DNA from: Lineus longissimus
Lineage: Eukaryota > Nemertea > Pilidiophora > Heteronemertea > Lineidae
Assembly: GCF_910592395.1 (NCBI RefSeq)
Contig: NC_088324.1
Location: 5,730,953-5,794,952, forward strand
Reading direction: 5' to 3'
DNA: 64,000 nucleotides
The stretch's first letter is position 1. Every line of letters begins with the position of its first letter. Position numbers and translations under genes: made by a program. A model generated the notes under the pieces. The model saw only the letters and a program-made list of their open reading frames with translations. It had not been told where the DNA came from and ran no database searches. Shown in pieces: positions 1 through 10,900 of this stretch.

Positions 1-7
1 CTTTCAG

Positions 8-66
8 AAGCCAACGACGAATTGAAGGAGCTGGGATCACATTCAAACGTCGAGAGAAGGATCTGA
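8..66 (+). CDS. possible 3'-terminal exon of an upstream gene (partial)
   Basis: A pyrimidine-rich tract ending in CAG fills bases 1-7. After it, one frame is open for 18 codons (ANDELKELGSHSNVERRI) and ends in TGA at 64-66. This would suit the last coding exon of a gene lying to the left. The peptide is hydrophilic and charged and I do not recognise it. An open stretch this short can occur by chance, so the call rests mainly on the acceptor-like context. Confidence 0.25.
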
Positions 67-101
67 ATTGGATAAGGTAATGCTTTTTTGTTAGAGGGAC
101 A

Positions 102-160
102 ACTAAAAAGTGCAATATATCTCGCTTATAAGTGACTCGTTTTCGATCAAATTTAACCTC
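102..160 (+). repeat. fragment of the 301-bp repeat found at 48300-49240
   Basis: The text from aaaaagtgcaatatatctcg to the run around gttttcgatcaaa closely matches the segment that follows the CTCF-like motif in the tandem array downstream of the SLC5 gene (about 48450). Only this part of the unit is present here, without the CTCF-like core. It shows the unit is dispersed as well as tandem. Confidence 0.6.
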
Positions 161-299
161 GTTTTGGCCTTACCGGTACTTGGCGTCACGACTTAGGACG
201 GCCTGGGTACTAGGTGAAAAAAAATTCTTAATAAACAAGATGCGAAAATAAATGTCGGCCATTTTGAAATGCCTTTTCACAGGCAAAGTATGTGTAACA

Positions 300-1170
300 T
301 GGCATTAAAGCAGATGACAGCAAATAAATTGAAAGCACAGGCAGATTCAACCGCGAATATTTCCTGTTCTTTCTACGCACTCGACGTAGATTTGCTTGTT
401 GGTATTCCTAGATGATAGCTTAAACACACCTGTTAATTGGTTTATATTGATGAAGCTGTCCTGAATAAGTAGATAAATCAGTGTTTCTGTAGCTCTTCGC
501 CAAATCGATGGCACACTTTGCGCTTATTTCTACCATAATTGCCACAGCCGTGGACATTATTGTAGCATGTACAACAGAATAGGGGGTGTGATAACAAGCG
601 CTTGGCTCAAAGTATTCTATAAAATGACTTTAAATGCAAAAATATACGGCAGACAGTCCGCTATGGTTACCTCTGTGCACATGTGTGACTGTCCAGTATG
701 GTTACACATAGACATAAACATAGCGGACAGTCATGACAGTGTCAACATGTAACCATTAGCGGATGGTATGCCAACTATAACTGCATTTTTAAGTCACGTT
801 AGGAAACACTTAGAGCCAAGTGCATGATATCACATCTTCCTATTCTGGTGTACATGCTACACAACACAGCACGTGCAATGATAATCACAACTTAGGCAGA
901 TATGGTAGATATAAGCGCAATTTGTACATTTAATTGGGCGTAGGGATACAAACACACTGATTTCACTGCTTCATTAACATAGACCTATTAACAGATGTGT
1001 TTGAGCTACCATCCAGGAAAAAAACAACCAGCAAATCCACGTCGAGTGTCATAGAACAGGAAATATTCGCGTTTGAATCTGCCGTTTCGGTAACCATAGC
1101 GGAGAGTGCTGACCCTGCTGACCTTGCTGACCCTGTCCGAATACCCACACTGATATCATAACCCGGGTCT
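300..1170. repeat. inverted-repeat element (family R1)
   Basis: Bases about 335-475 reappear in reverse complement at about 965-1100. Both arms contain the blocks gaatatttcctgttct and cactcgacgt. Between the arms lie several copies of a short motif around ccatagcggacagt. A single-arm copy occurs at 15595-15840 and a relative of the middle part at 34565-34790, so this is a dispersed family. No coding capacity or clear target duplication was seen. Confidence 0.6.
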
Positions 1171-1209
1171 CCACAGAAATCAATGAGGGGCTTCAAGGAG
1201 CAACCATAA

Positions 1210-1349
1210 GGCGCTCACTAACTCGACCAGTAGGGGAACCAAGCATTAACTCGACCAGTAGGGGAACCAAGCATCAACTCGGCCAGGACTCGAACCCACG
1301 ACCTCTTGATTATGAGGCCGAATCTCTTCCACTGTGCTACCGCTGCCCC
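1210..1349 (-). repeat. tRNA-Met-like SINE
   Basis: On the minus strand from 1349, the sequence has a pol III A-box-like segment (tagcacagtgg), an anticodon-arm-like segment with CAT in the loop (cctcataatc) and a B box (gggttcgagtcc). This is the layout of an elongator tRNA-Met. The acceptor stem does not pair, so it is not a working tRNA. The body beyond 1281 contains a roughly 28-bp block present twice in tandem (1219-1275). Confidence 0.6.
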
Positions 1350-1383
1350 ATGTGTCATCTTGCTTGTTATTCAATCAACTACT

Positions 1384-1580
1384 CGGGTTTCGCACGCCTA
1401 ACGTCCACTGTATGTGTTCATTTTGGTAGGCCCACGACGGAAGTAAGTTCTTGATCGATTGACCAGCAGCATCAATGGCAATAGTGGCTTGAATAGAGGG
1501 CCTAAAATTTCCCCCATTACGGGCCTAGAAATGTGCACTATGTGAAGATCTGGCTGGACGTTAGCATTGAGAAACTAGAG
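1384..1580 (+). repeat. R2 repeat, copy 1 (just upstream of the USP start codon)
   Basis: About 195 bp, from the block cgcacgcctaacgtccactg to gagaaactagag. It is repeated with few differences at 1957-2175. Copy 1 ends about 34 bp before the stress-protein ATG, so it probably lies in its promoter or 5' UTR. The last 40 bp also recur at about 52310-52360, so R2 is a dispersed element rather than a purely local duplication. Confidence 0.7.
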
Positions 1581-1613
1581 CATTTTCTTCTGTAGGCTAG
1601 CAAGGTAACAGCG

Positions 1614-4600
1614 ATGGCATCCGATGAGGCAGCAGTGATTGACACTCAGGTCGAGCATCATGAAGAGGAAGACACCCCTAAGGGGATGCGGGTTATGATG
1701 GCCATTGATTCAAGTGAATTTGCAAAATATGCTTTTAGATGTAAGTAGTAGTAGAGCATCTCAAGTGCATGAGCATCTAAAAGGTATTCTGTCATCGGTG
1801 ATGTCTCCCCTGAACTGTCTTACCAATTTTTTTTTATTCAAGTTTTATCCTTATTATCATATCCGATTTTAAACGAAATTATCCCGTTAGTGTTGCAGGG
1901 GTTATGTCGTGCTGAGTACTGCGACAGATTTGTGAGATCTAGATACAAAGTGAAATACTCCGGTTTCGTACGCCTAACGTCCACTGCAGTAAGCCAATGT
2001 ATGTGTTCATTTTGGTAGGCCCACGACGGAAGTAAGTTTCTTGATTGATTGACCAGCAGTATCAATGGCAATAGTGGCTTGAATAGAGGGCCTAAAATTT
2101 CCCCCATCACGGGCCTAGAAATGTGCACTATGTAAAGATCTGGCTTGACGTTAGAGTGAGAAACTAGAGTAAAATATATTGCCAGGTCGTTGTTACTACA
2201 CAAGCAAAGCAGTCCTAAATCACTCATGTGAACAATCAGTCCGCTAAGATTCCAGACCTACTAGTATTTTTTTAGATGAGCTTAGAATTGAAGATTCGTA
2301 AGCTGGATTATGATAGGAAAAAATACATAAAACGCCCCAAAATTTTCTGAAAATGGTGAAAAAAAGACTTCCTAAAAACCACGAATAGGACATTTTCCTG
2401 ATACAAATCCACCAAATGCAAATGCTATAGGGACAATGTGGTACAGTATATTGGAGAGTTTTTCCAGATAAGGCATGTTTTTTCTCCCCATACACCTCCT
2501 CTCTTGAAAGTAGGCCTTTGAATGCGTCATGAATGGCAGATTTCGCCGTTTCGTTTTTGGCGCACAGTCGGGTAGTCTATACAATACCTCACCAGTGTCC
2601 GGTCCGTCGTTGGTAGTGCGTCGTAGTATGAATTGGGCACATATTTATGGCATTTCACTGAAAAGTGCAGGTACAGCGTTTTGCACTTTCATTGAAGTCC
2701 AGTCGCGCACCTACATGTATACCAATACATGACATTACACATGTATCATCACAACTTGTTGTATCCTGCATCACCAGAAGCAGGCCTATTCAAAGTTGAA
2801 AGACGGGACTATGAATCATTACATTCTTTCAGATTATTTTGAGAAGGTGCATCGGGAGGAGAACTTCGTTGTGTTTGCTCACAGCATAGAGTCGCCGTAT
2901 GTCGCCACAGCCATCGCCACGGCGGGGTTCGGACACGCAGGTAAGAGTACGAATAGAGAGGAGTACGAGCAATTATTGGGGGCGTCGGATGAGGGACGGG
3001 GATCTTTTGCGTCCGGAAGCAGGGAATTAGTTGTCTCACCAAACATTGCGAGGGTGGAATTAAGATGTAGGTGAGAACCGAGGTGACAGCCAAGGATTTG
3101 GGTGAAGTGACTGCTCTTCCCGAGCGATGGTTGGTCAAACAATCACGAGGCGTCAATTTCAATCATTAAAAACCTCGGACTTTTTTTGCAAAATCTCGCC
3201 AATAAACGGGATTCAGTTTTGACCCATTTTATACCAACCAAAGAGATTAGGGCCGTGTCATCAAAATCTGTGTTGTCAATGTTTGGCAATAATCCATTAT
3301 GTAAAAAAGTGGGACCAAGGGGCTCGGGAATTTGCCGCTTGACAAATGTTTCTGAGTGTTGCGTCAGGGAGTTGTTTAATGTTTTTGAAAGACTCTCACG
3401 ATGGCTGAAGGTATCGGTTTGCCTAAGAAAAATACGTGCTTACCTGGAGAGTAAATGACGACACATAAGAAACATACAAAAGATTATTTCATTTTGAGGG
3501 GCGTAAGCAAAGGTTGGGCCCGCATTTATTCTCTTTATCCATTTGTACCCATCCAACAATATAATGGGAGGGCCTTGGTTCTATTGTGGTGCAAAGGTAA
3601 AGCGATACATTAAATTACTCCGAGGCAGTTATGCACTGGCGTTTGGTTGAGTTTCATTGACGCGTGCTCATATCATCACTTTTAAATCGCTTCGAAATCG
3701 CCTGAGGGCCATGGCCCCTACAGAACCACATATCATAATCCATCTGAATACAATATGTATGCTTCACACTTTTTTGGGCGGATTTGTCTATTTCTGCTAC
3801 ACCGGTACTAAAAAGCTCGTTATATGAGCCTTCATTCAGCTTTGCCTCCTTCATGATGCAGGGCTCCCATCCGGATATGCGCCAATACTTACCAATGATA
3901 CATCCTGAAGCTCAGGCCAACACCCGGAACTATCGACCGAGCTTATGCGCTGTATAAACCCACAAGCTTCCAGCGGGATTGCCGGCTGTTTACTGATATT
4001 ACAACACCCCCGCCGTTCGATGATAAATGTGTACCATCCATGTCTCAAAACCGCACTTCAAATGAACATAGCGATTACAAACTGCTTTCTAGTTATATTG
4101 CATTCATTCCGTACTTTAATAGACACGTATATTGTTCTTTTGTGGTATTTATCTACATTCTTTCGACTGCGGGCCGGGGGGGGGGGGGTTATTGCTCTTA
4201 GAGCAAGAAATTCCGCACTTGCGTCCCATGCATTTCAAATTTCAGCCAATGCGAGCGCGTTTTAGATACAGTGATTGTTTTCAATAGTGACTGAGTTTCT
4301 AGGAAAGATGTAAGAGCCGTTTTTATTTGGCGAGGTCGATTTCACCGCCTCGTCCCGCAAATAACTATCGGTTTATTCCACGGTCAGTAACGTGTGCGAG
4401 GGGTGGAGGATACGACTGACTCCGGATTTTCGAGGATGCAAATGGTAGTGATGTCGACCATACTCGGTCATTCCCTGACAGAAGAAATCCTACTTCTTTT
4501 AAAGAGGATTTACAACTTTCCTTGAAATCTTATAATCATATCTCACAGGGCTTTTAGCACTATGGCCTGTGTGCTTTAAAAAGCACACAGGCCATAGTGC

Positions 4601-6945
4601 AATTTTGAAAACAGAGGAGATCAACAGCGTCGCCATCTATCATGACAACTGTGCATTGAACGCATAATAGGGCATAAATCTGATGAAAGATGACCACACT
4701 GTCTATCTGCTCCTGTTTCGGCAACTCACTATATGTCCGTTGTATTCTAAGCCCGTTGATGCACGCTGTACAATCATTTTCTCATCATTCATCCTTGCTT
4801 CCAGCGTTTTTGCCAATGCCCCAGGCAAACGTAACGAATCTAATTAAGGAAAAGCGGCATGCGTACAGGGAGCTAGTCAAGCGCTATGAAGAAACCGTCA
4901 AGGCACTTCCGGTAAACCTGGTCGCCAGGTGTCGATGCTAGTACATGAGACAACACCAATCCCATCATAATCCCATCTTAAACACAAATCCTAACCATTT
5001 TGTGTCACCCTGTATTCGCTTACTCCGACCTTGTTCAATCACCAGGGATTGCGGTGCCGACTCGAAGAACATAGCATATTCTTGCCAGTGAAGTATCATT
5101 CCTCCAAATCTAAACCCCACCTGGCGTATTACGTACTCACTATGCACTTCAAGCAGTTATGCCCAGGCAACACATCAGCCTTCTCCTGCATTTGGAGAGG
5201 GAAAGACGGCGAGAGTACCAACGCCTATGCAAACACTATGAAGCCACATTCACGTCACTTCCGGTAATTATATCGACCATGCCACCAGGTACATTTATGT
5301 TATATCCTGCAGCTATGTCGATTTCCCTCTGGCGGTCGAGATTGAATTGCGCACTGTGAGCTGGTGTGGCCGGCATCCAAATGTGCTTCGTGTTTGCATA
5401 AAGGAATAAACATAAATGTCTCGCTTAGAACTACGTAATTGGGTCGTTTTCTTCAAATAATTGAAGAGCGAAAGGATATGACTGATTGCTTTACTGAAGA
5501 AAACGCCCAAATTACGTAGTTCTATTAAGTGAAGCATTTGTTTATTCCTTTATGGTGTTAGGTTCTTGCAAATCAGTTGGTACTGGCTTCAGCTTGATCT
5601 GTTAGTGATCTTCTACCCAATCTCGACCAGCCTAAGCGCCATTTAAAGTTAATGGCTCTAGCAGATATTCAAAGCTGTAGCAGTCGTAGTTGGAAATGCT
5701 AAGTGGATCTTTCTAAGCAGCAAGAGATGACTGAGTTGTCTATGCCTTGTAGGTCATCTTAATCTACACATCCCTGTCATCCAACCAGCTGATCTTGTGT
5801 TAGGGTTGCCTATTGGAGTTGTTTCTTTTTCCGCTATACTCCATGTTCGGATCCCAACCGCAGCAGCGACACGGACAGCGACCAGGTATCTGGAACAACT
5901 TGCTGTAATTGTATATTGCTACAACCACCTGATATGCATGCATGGTTTAAATAAATTTCCTGTCCCGCCTTTCGTTATTCCAGCATCAACACCATATTCA
6001 CCCCTTTTGTATATATCATAATTACCTGCCAAATGAACCATCCGCTTCCCCGCCCTAGCTCCTTAAACCCTGCTATTGCCATTCCAGTTGTAACACCCAA
6101 TCCCGATGGTCACATCAAAACATTGCGCGAGAATACAGACAGACAGATCAGACACCTCAAGAAACGGTATACGAGGAGGATCAGTAGATTACCGGTAATA
6201 GAGGTCGCAACGAACGCCGGCATCAAAGGCCTGGTCCTCTTGAAAATCTTGACCACACGTACTTGTACATCGGACTTATTTACACTTGCGTATTAGCAGT
6301 TCCACACGGCAATCCTCTCGAGATCTAGCACTGAATCATTTTTTGCATGAAGTTGAATGTACTTGTGCTTTACAATTTACGTCAAATGCAGTGTCCCGCA
6401 CTTTTAAGTTGAGTGCGACTACGTCATAGGTACTTCATACTTTGGGAAATTCTTTGGAACTTTTTAAGCATCTCATCCGGGGTCTGCTTGAAAATATAGC
6501 CTAATTGAAAAAAAAATTTGAAATCCTATCTAAAGAAATATGTATTGTGCATGTACATGTACTTTGTCACTAGGTAAGATAATACGGGTTTTTCCAAAAA
6601 TGCAACGGATGAAAATATCGATAACATTCACGATTGATAGGTTTCATCTCCGTATTTCCCCTGCACGGGAGGGCGGGGGTCATCCTGTATAACATTGACT
6701 TTATTTTTCAGTTCAAAGTGAAGCACAAGTTCCATATCAATGAACACACAAGCGACCCAGGCGATGCTCTCATCCAGCTCTCGCGAGACGAGCACGTGGA
6801 TATGGTTGTCATAGGAACACGTGGTCTTGGTACTGTAAGGCGCACTCTGCTGGGTAGCGTGAGTGATTATGTGCTCCATCATAGCTCAGTGCCGGTGCTG
6901 GTCGTACATATGGAGGAAGACGAGGTACACGACAAAGATTCGTGA
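1614..6945 (+). CDS. universal stress protein (UspA family) with three alternative third exons
   Basis: Exons: 1614-1740, 2833-2940, one of 4805-4911 / 5157-5263 / 6088-6194, then 6712-6945. Any single choice gives 191 aa. Residues about 29-77 hold the first strand and helix (RVMMAIDSSEFAKYAF) and the FVVFAHSIE strand. Exon 4 ends with the UspA nucleotide-binding signature GTRGLGTVRRTLLGS (G149-x2-G152-x9-G162-S163) and the strand VPVLVV. UspA proteins are small cytosolic nucleotide-binding proteins linked to stress tolerance; they are present in many invertebrates and absent from vertebrates. The acidic 28-residue leader and acidic tail carry no targeting signal. The ATG lies in a good context (gcgATGG). 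The cassette exon encodes residues 79-114, the loop and second helix between strands 2 and 3. Intron 1 carries a second R2 copy. Ligand and physiological role cannot be read from the sequence. Confidence 0.9.
1957..2175 (+). repeat. R2 repeat, copy 2 (USP intron 1)
   Basis: Same sequence and orientation as 1384-1580, with an extra 12 bp or so (gcagtaagccaa) near the start and scattered substitutions. The two copies flank the first coding exon of the stress-protein gene. Confidence 0.7.
4557..4600. repeat. perfect 20-bp hairpin in USP intron 2
   Basis: Bases 4557-4576 and 4581-4600 are exact reverse complements (arm gcactatggcctgtgtgctt) around a TAAA loop. The hairpin lies 204 bp upstream of cassette exon 3a. 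It may be a small transposon remnant or an RNA structure acting on cassette choice. The pairing is certain; the role is not. Confidence 0.8.
4805..4911 (+). CDS. USP cassette exon 3a
   Basis: Acceptor cttgcttccag and donor GTAAAC bound 107 bp in phase 1-to-0. It encodes 36 residues (the first shared with exon 2) with the core KRHAYRELVKRYEETVKALP. The positions Y, L, YE, T and the closing LP agree with exon 3b. The length and both phases are identical to exons 3b and 3c. Confidence 0.85.
5157..5263 (+). CDS. USP cassette exon 3b
   Basis: Acceptor acttcaagcag and donor GTAATT bound 107 bp in phase 1-to-0. It encodes 36 residues with the core RRREYQRLCKHYEATFTSLP, clearly homologous to exon 3a (Y..L...YE.T...LP) but well diverged. 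It begins only 245 bp after exon 3a. An acceptor 10 bases further in (gcccag) is possible but would break the frame. Confidence 0.85.
5397..5554. repeat. 158-bp foldback between USP cassettes 3b and 3c
   Basis: Arms 5397-5455 and 5495-5554 are near-perfect reverse complements (they share cataaaggaataaac and agaactacgtaatt) around a 39-nt loop. No target-site duplication was found. It starts 134 bp after exon 3b. The transcript would form a very stable stem here. Confidence 0.75.
6088..6194 (+). CDS. USP cassette exon 3c
   Basis: Acceptor tattgccattccag and donor GTAATA bound 107 bp in phase 1-to-0. It encodes 36 residues with the core DRQIRHLKKRYTRRISRLP. It is the most basic of the three cassettes (several K and R in the helix) and keeps the RY and final LP positions. 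Exact length, phases and position support a third homologous alternative. Confidence 0.8.
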
Positions 6946-7926
6946 ATGCAAGCAAACAAAAAAATAAGCTTTTAATATGAATTTACTATATCAATTTGTT
7001 TGAGGGTAGGTTCTCGCCGAGTTTGATTGGGACAATGCATGTGAACGTGCTTTAATGAGCAAAAAATCGCGTACGAATGGAAATATTTTGTCTTCGATCG
7101 GATACTGTGGATATCAACCACACTTGCAGCGGCTTCAGCAAAAAGCACGTAAACTGTACGTCAATGAAGGTGTATTATTATTATTGTCGTCTCAGGGCTG
7201 ACTGATTAATCGCTTGCAAATTAAATGAAATGAATGTACTCTTGTTGTTAAATGTGCTTTATTTACTAAAAATCCAGAAAATTGTATTATACTGCAAACA
7301 TAAGTCTTCGGATGTGAATCGTGAGTGTTTTGCCTTGCGGAAGCTTTCGGAAGGGAGGCAACGTGAGTGGATTCAATCGAAGAGCTTCGCAACTGAAATG
7401 ATAAAATGACCGGTCACACATGGTTACATGTCGTTCGCTACGAACTGCCATTAATATTAAACCCAACGATGACCGGTTTACAGCCAGATATCGTTTTGTC
7501 GCACTTTGCAGCGGTAACTACCACAGGTCGCGGCGACAATAATTGCTCGTTTGTGGGGCGTTTAACATGACAGCTTTACGCGAGATATGGGCGTTGATCG
7601 GAGTGGGATAGTTAAAGCGGTTGATATATTCGAAAATAACGTCATTCTCTCTTTGCCAGCAAAGGTTACAAAATACGTCCGAGTTTGTATGTCCTTCTCG
7701 ACATTTATACCTCTTTGGGATTGTCGCCATCTTGTACGAAGGGGGCGTCTCGTGCGCCAGATTATCTTTCAACTCCGCGATGGCAGTGTCATCTCGTTAA
7801 ATGAAACTTAGTATTCCTCTCCAGCTGATGCGACTTGATGTGTCGTGACAAAAGCAGGAATGCATGAGCTTACACGCCACCTTCCATGCATAGTGGGGAC
7901 ATGCGTCACTGGGCACAACTTACATG
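6946..7926. other. intergenic interval between convergent USP and IGFBP/thyropin-like genes
   Basis: The two genes point toward each other and this 981-bp interval should hold both 3' ends. A minus-strand AATAAA at 7263-7258 could serve the IGFBP/thyropin-like gene, giving a 3' UTR of about 660 nt. I saw no canonical plus-strand signal close to the USP stop. No further coding sequence or repeat was recognised. Confidence 0.5.
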
Positions 7927-10900
7927 CTAACAGCTTAGAGTACTGGACTGTGCGATATGGACAGCCTGTGCTCCGAGGAGTTGTTTGCCGTTCTCATCCG
8001 TGCAGAAGCACACGGACCCTTGGCACTGGACCTTCTCGTAGTTCCCATTGCTTGCACAGTTGAACATTTGACCAACGATACCAAGCTTCTTGTATTCAGC
8101 AGCATCGCGGGCGCAGTCTGTAATAAAGAATATGCGCAGCTGTAAGAACTAGATTGTTTTCAGAGCTTCCTATTGGTGAACGCAAGATCGAAGGTTGAGT
8201 GTTAACGCCATACATATTGGTGTACTTCCCTTTTCCCAAAATTTATGATTCACTCTGTTAACATTTTTTAATTGTCTGTGATTCAGGCCAATTCCGCCAT
8301 TGATTACTTACTGCAGTTCATGCCGTCGACCTCCCACCTGTTTACGGAATAACCGCTGATGGTAGCACCGTCCTTGCTCACACAATAACACCTGAAACCG
8401 AGGACAAAATGTTCAAGCACCATGCAGCCGAAGGAGCCTTAAGGTGGATTCATACTCCGACGCACGACCATCGCCGGCGTCGAACGCAGCGTCCTGCGTC
8501 GGTCGCCTATGCCATCGCACGATTTTGTAGGCGTCGTATCGCGTGACTATGAATGCTCACGCGATTATACCATTCTGCCACGTCAAAATGGAGGAGGAGG
8601 ACGCACTGTTTATTTTAAATGTCCAGGCAATGGCTGTCCTCTACAGGATGCGAAGGAAACGCCACCGACGAGATATGTATGTAACGTTTTACTTCACATA
8701 TTAGTAGCTCTTCTGCGTCCGACATTTTAACTGCGTTATGTGAGGAAGCACAAGCGTAAAACGACGTAATCAATTCCCATTCCCCGTCTTTCCAGTTTGA
8801 ACATGGCGCCTTTGAAAATATGCATAAACATGAGTCCTTGGTCCCATGACCAGAAAAGTGATCATTCATTGGTACGACGCCGCGATCGGACGCAGAGAGT
8901 TCAAATTTGTTGAACTCTTTAATATCGCACGCCGACCGAACGCGCGTCCGGACGCCGATGGCCATCGCCGTCGCACGCGAAAGTATGAATCAACATCACG
9001 ACGTCGGCGTCGAGTATTTGATCGTGCATCGGTCGCCGGCGGTCGTGCGTCGGAGTATGAACTAGGCCATACTTATTCTTTCGATTTTCAGGACAACCCT
9101 TCTCTCCCCGCACGCATAAAGTTGGTCAAAATGTTCAGGAAAATATACAGTGGGCGCAAGTGACCGCCCCTATTATTCTTGACCTCCTCCCATCAAATAC
9201 GTACGTACCGTACTTAAAGCTGATGAGTCAAATATACGTTCCCAAGTCAGGCCGAGCGAGGTATTGTAATGTAATGTAATGTCCTTGTCTTTAAAGCGCT
9301 AATCAGTTTGACTATGCAAGCGCTGCCTTTAGAATTAGATGTTGAAAAGCCAGGTCTTAAGCCCTTTTCTGAATGACAAGGTGTCATCATTGTCTTTAAG
9401 GGTGGTTGGGAGACTGTTCAAAAGTTTAGCTGCAGCTGCTTCAAAGCTGCGATCTCCGAATCTTGTCCTGGATCTGGGGACACGCAACAAACTTCCGGAA
9501 ATAGTCCTTGTCAGGCAAGTCCCTGAGTGACGATTCAGCAGTGAAGCGAGTTATTCAGGAGCGCCGGTGTAGAAGTTTAAAATGTCCGAGGATAGAATGC
9601 CCGGGAAACAAAGGAATCTATTATGCGCTTCAATCTCTGAGCTATTGACGGTCAGGGTCTCTATAGAACCATATTGCAGAATACAATAGGGCCGGACACT
9701 TTTTCCAGGGGGGCATTTGTTACTGTTACACCGGTATGGAGAGCCTTATGCGTCAGGCTAATAAGGACTTTAAAGTCCTGGCGGTCCACAGCCAGTGGAG
9801 ACCTTTCAGATGTGTCTTCAGAGAATGCCTCGCTTTCTGTTCGTCTACTAAGGGTACTGGGTATAATTCAGTAGAAGAGCTACATGTATATCACGAATAT
9901 TTCCGAGAGCACGTCTTCGGCCTTGCTCGGGAAGGTATATTTGACCCGTCAGCTTTAAAGACTTGTACAAAATCACATGGCGGATATTGGTTAAGTAGTA
10001 CAATATACATCATTTACAGTAAGTTGCGGGATTAAAGGTTTAAGATATTTCGAGCATATTAATGCATTACATGTAGTGTGTAGACCATGCATGATTCAAC
10101 ATAAACACATAAAATTATTACACAATTTCAAAGCTGACGCTTGATCATAATTATCGCTCCCAGTCACGTGCGAATACGAACTCACGTTTTGCGTGGTATG
10201 GTACAGGCCGGATAAGGGTGTCTGTATAAAAGGCCGGTATTTAGTGCAAACTAGGCCTATGTGAAACAGACGCACCAGCGTCTGCACAATCTATATCTTG
10301 TAGTTCATTAGGTCGACTCACTGTGATCCCTGACACTGGTAGGCGGAGTAGCTGCCGTCAGCTTCACATCTTGGCACGAAGGTCCCCAGCATTGGTCGTG
10401 GACCACTGAGAGCAGCTTGGGAAGAGGCGTGTTCTTCTTTGCAGCGGTCTGCAAAGAAGAAAAGCTGCACAATTGGATTACAATGCCAAGAATGATAAAC
10501 ATTGATAGCGACTACAATGGAAACGATACTGCAGGCAAGAAGAAAGGCTTCATCATTGGATTACATAATACCAAGAAAAAGAATATGGAAACAATACTAC
10601 AGCGTATCATTGTTACAAATGCTACTGTACCATATTTTGAAGAGATGATCAGCTTTTCCAAAATAAATCTGCCCCTAAATGTAGTGCAATGGCTATCAGC
10701 TCGTTGGTTGCGGATTTTTTTGGTCAGGAAATACACTCCCCGAATAGTTCCACGCTCTCTGTGTGTAGTGTTTAATTAAGGAATTGATAGATCACTCTCG
10801 GTATTGGTTGTATCAGACCCAAACCGATGCAGAGCCGAGGTATTTGGCCAACATTTCAGCTCCACCCGAGTAGTTTCGGGGAGACAATCAATACCGATGG

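Noticed and set aside
2796-3074. 92-codon open frame covering USP exon 2 and running into the intron
   Set aside because: The coding similarity stops exactly at the GTAAGA donor (2941). The extension has no family resemblance, so it is intron read-through, not a separate gene.
9736-10035. 99-codon plus-strand open frame
   Set aside because: No recognisable domain, no splice context. It overlaps the end of the LINE fragment and lies in an intron of the opposite-strand gene.
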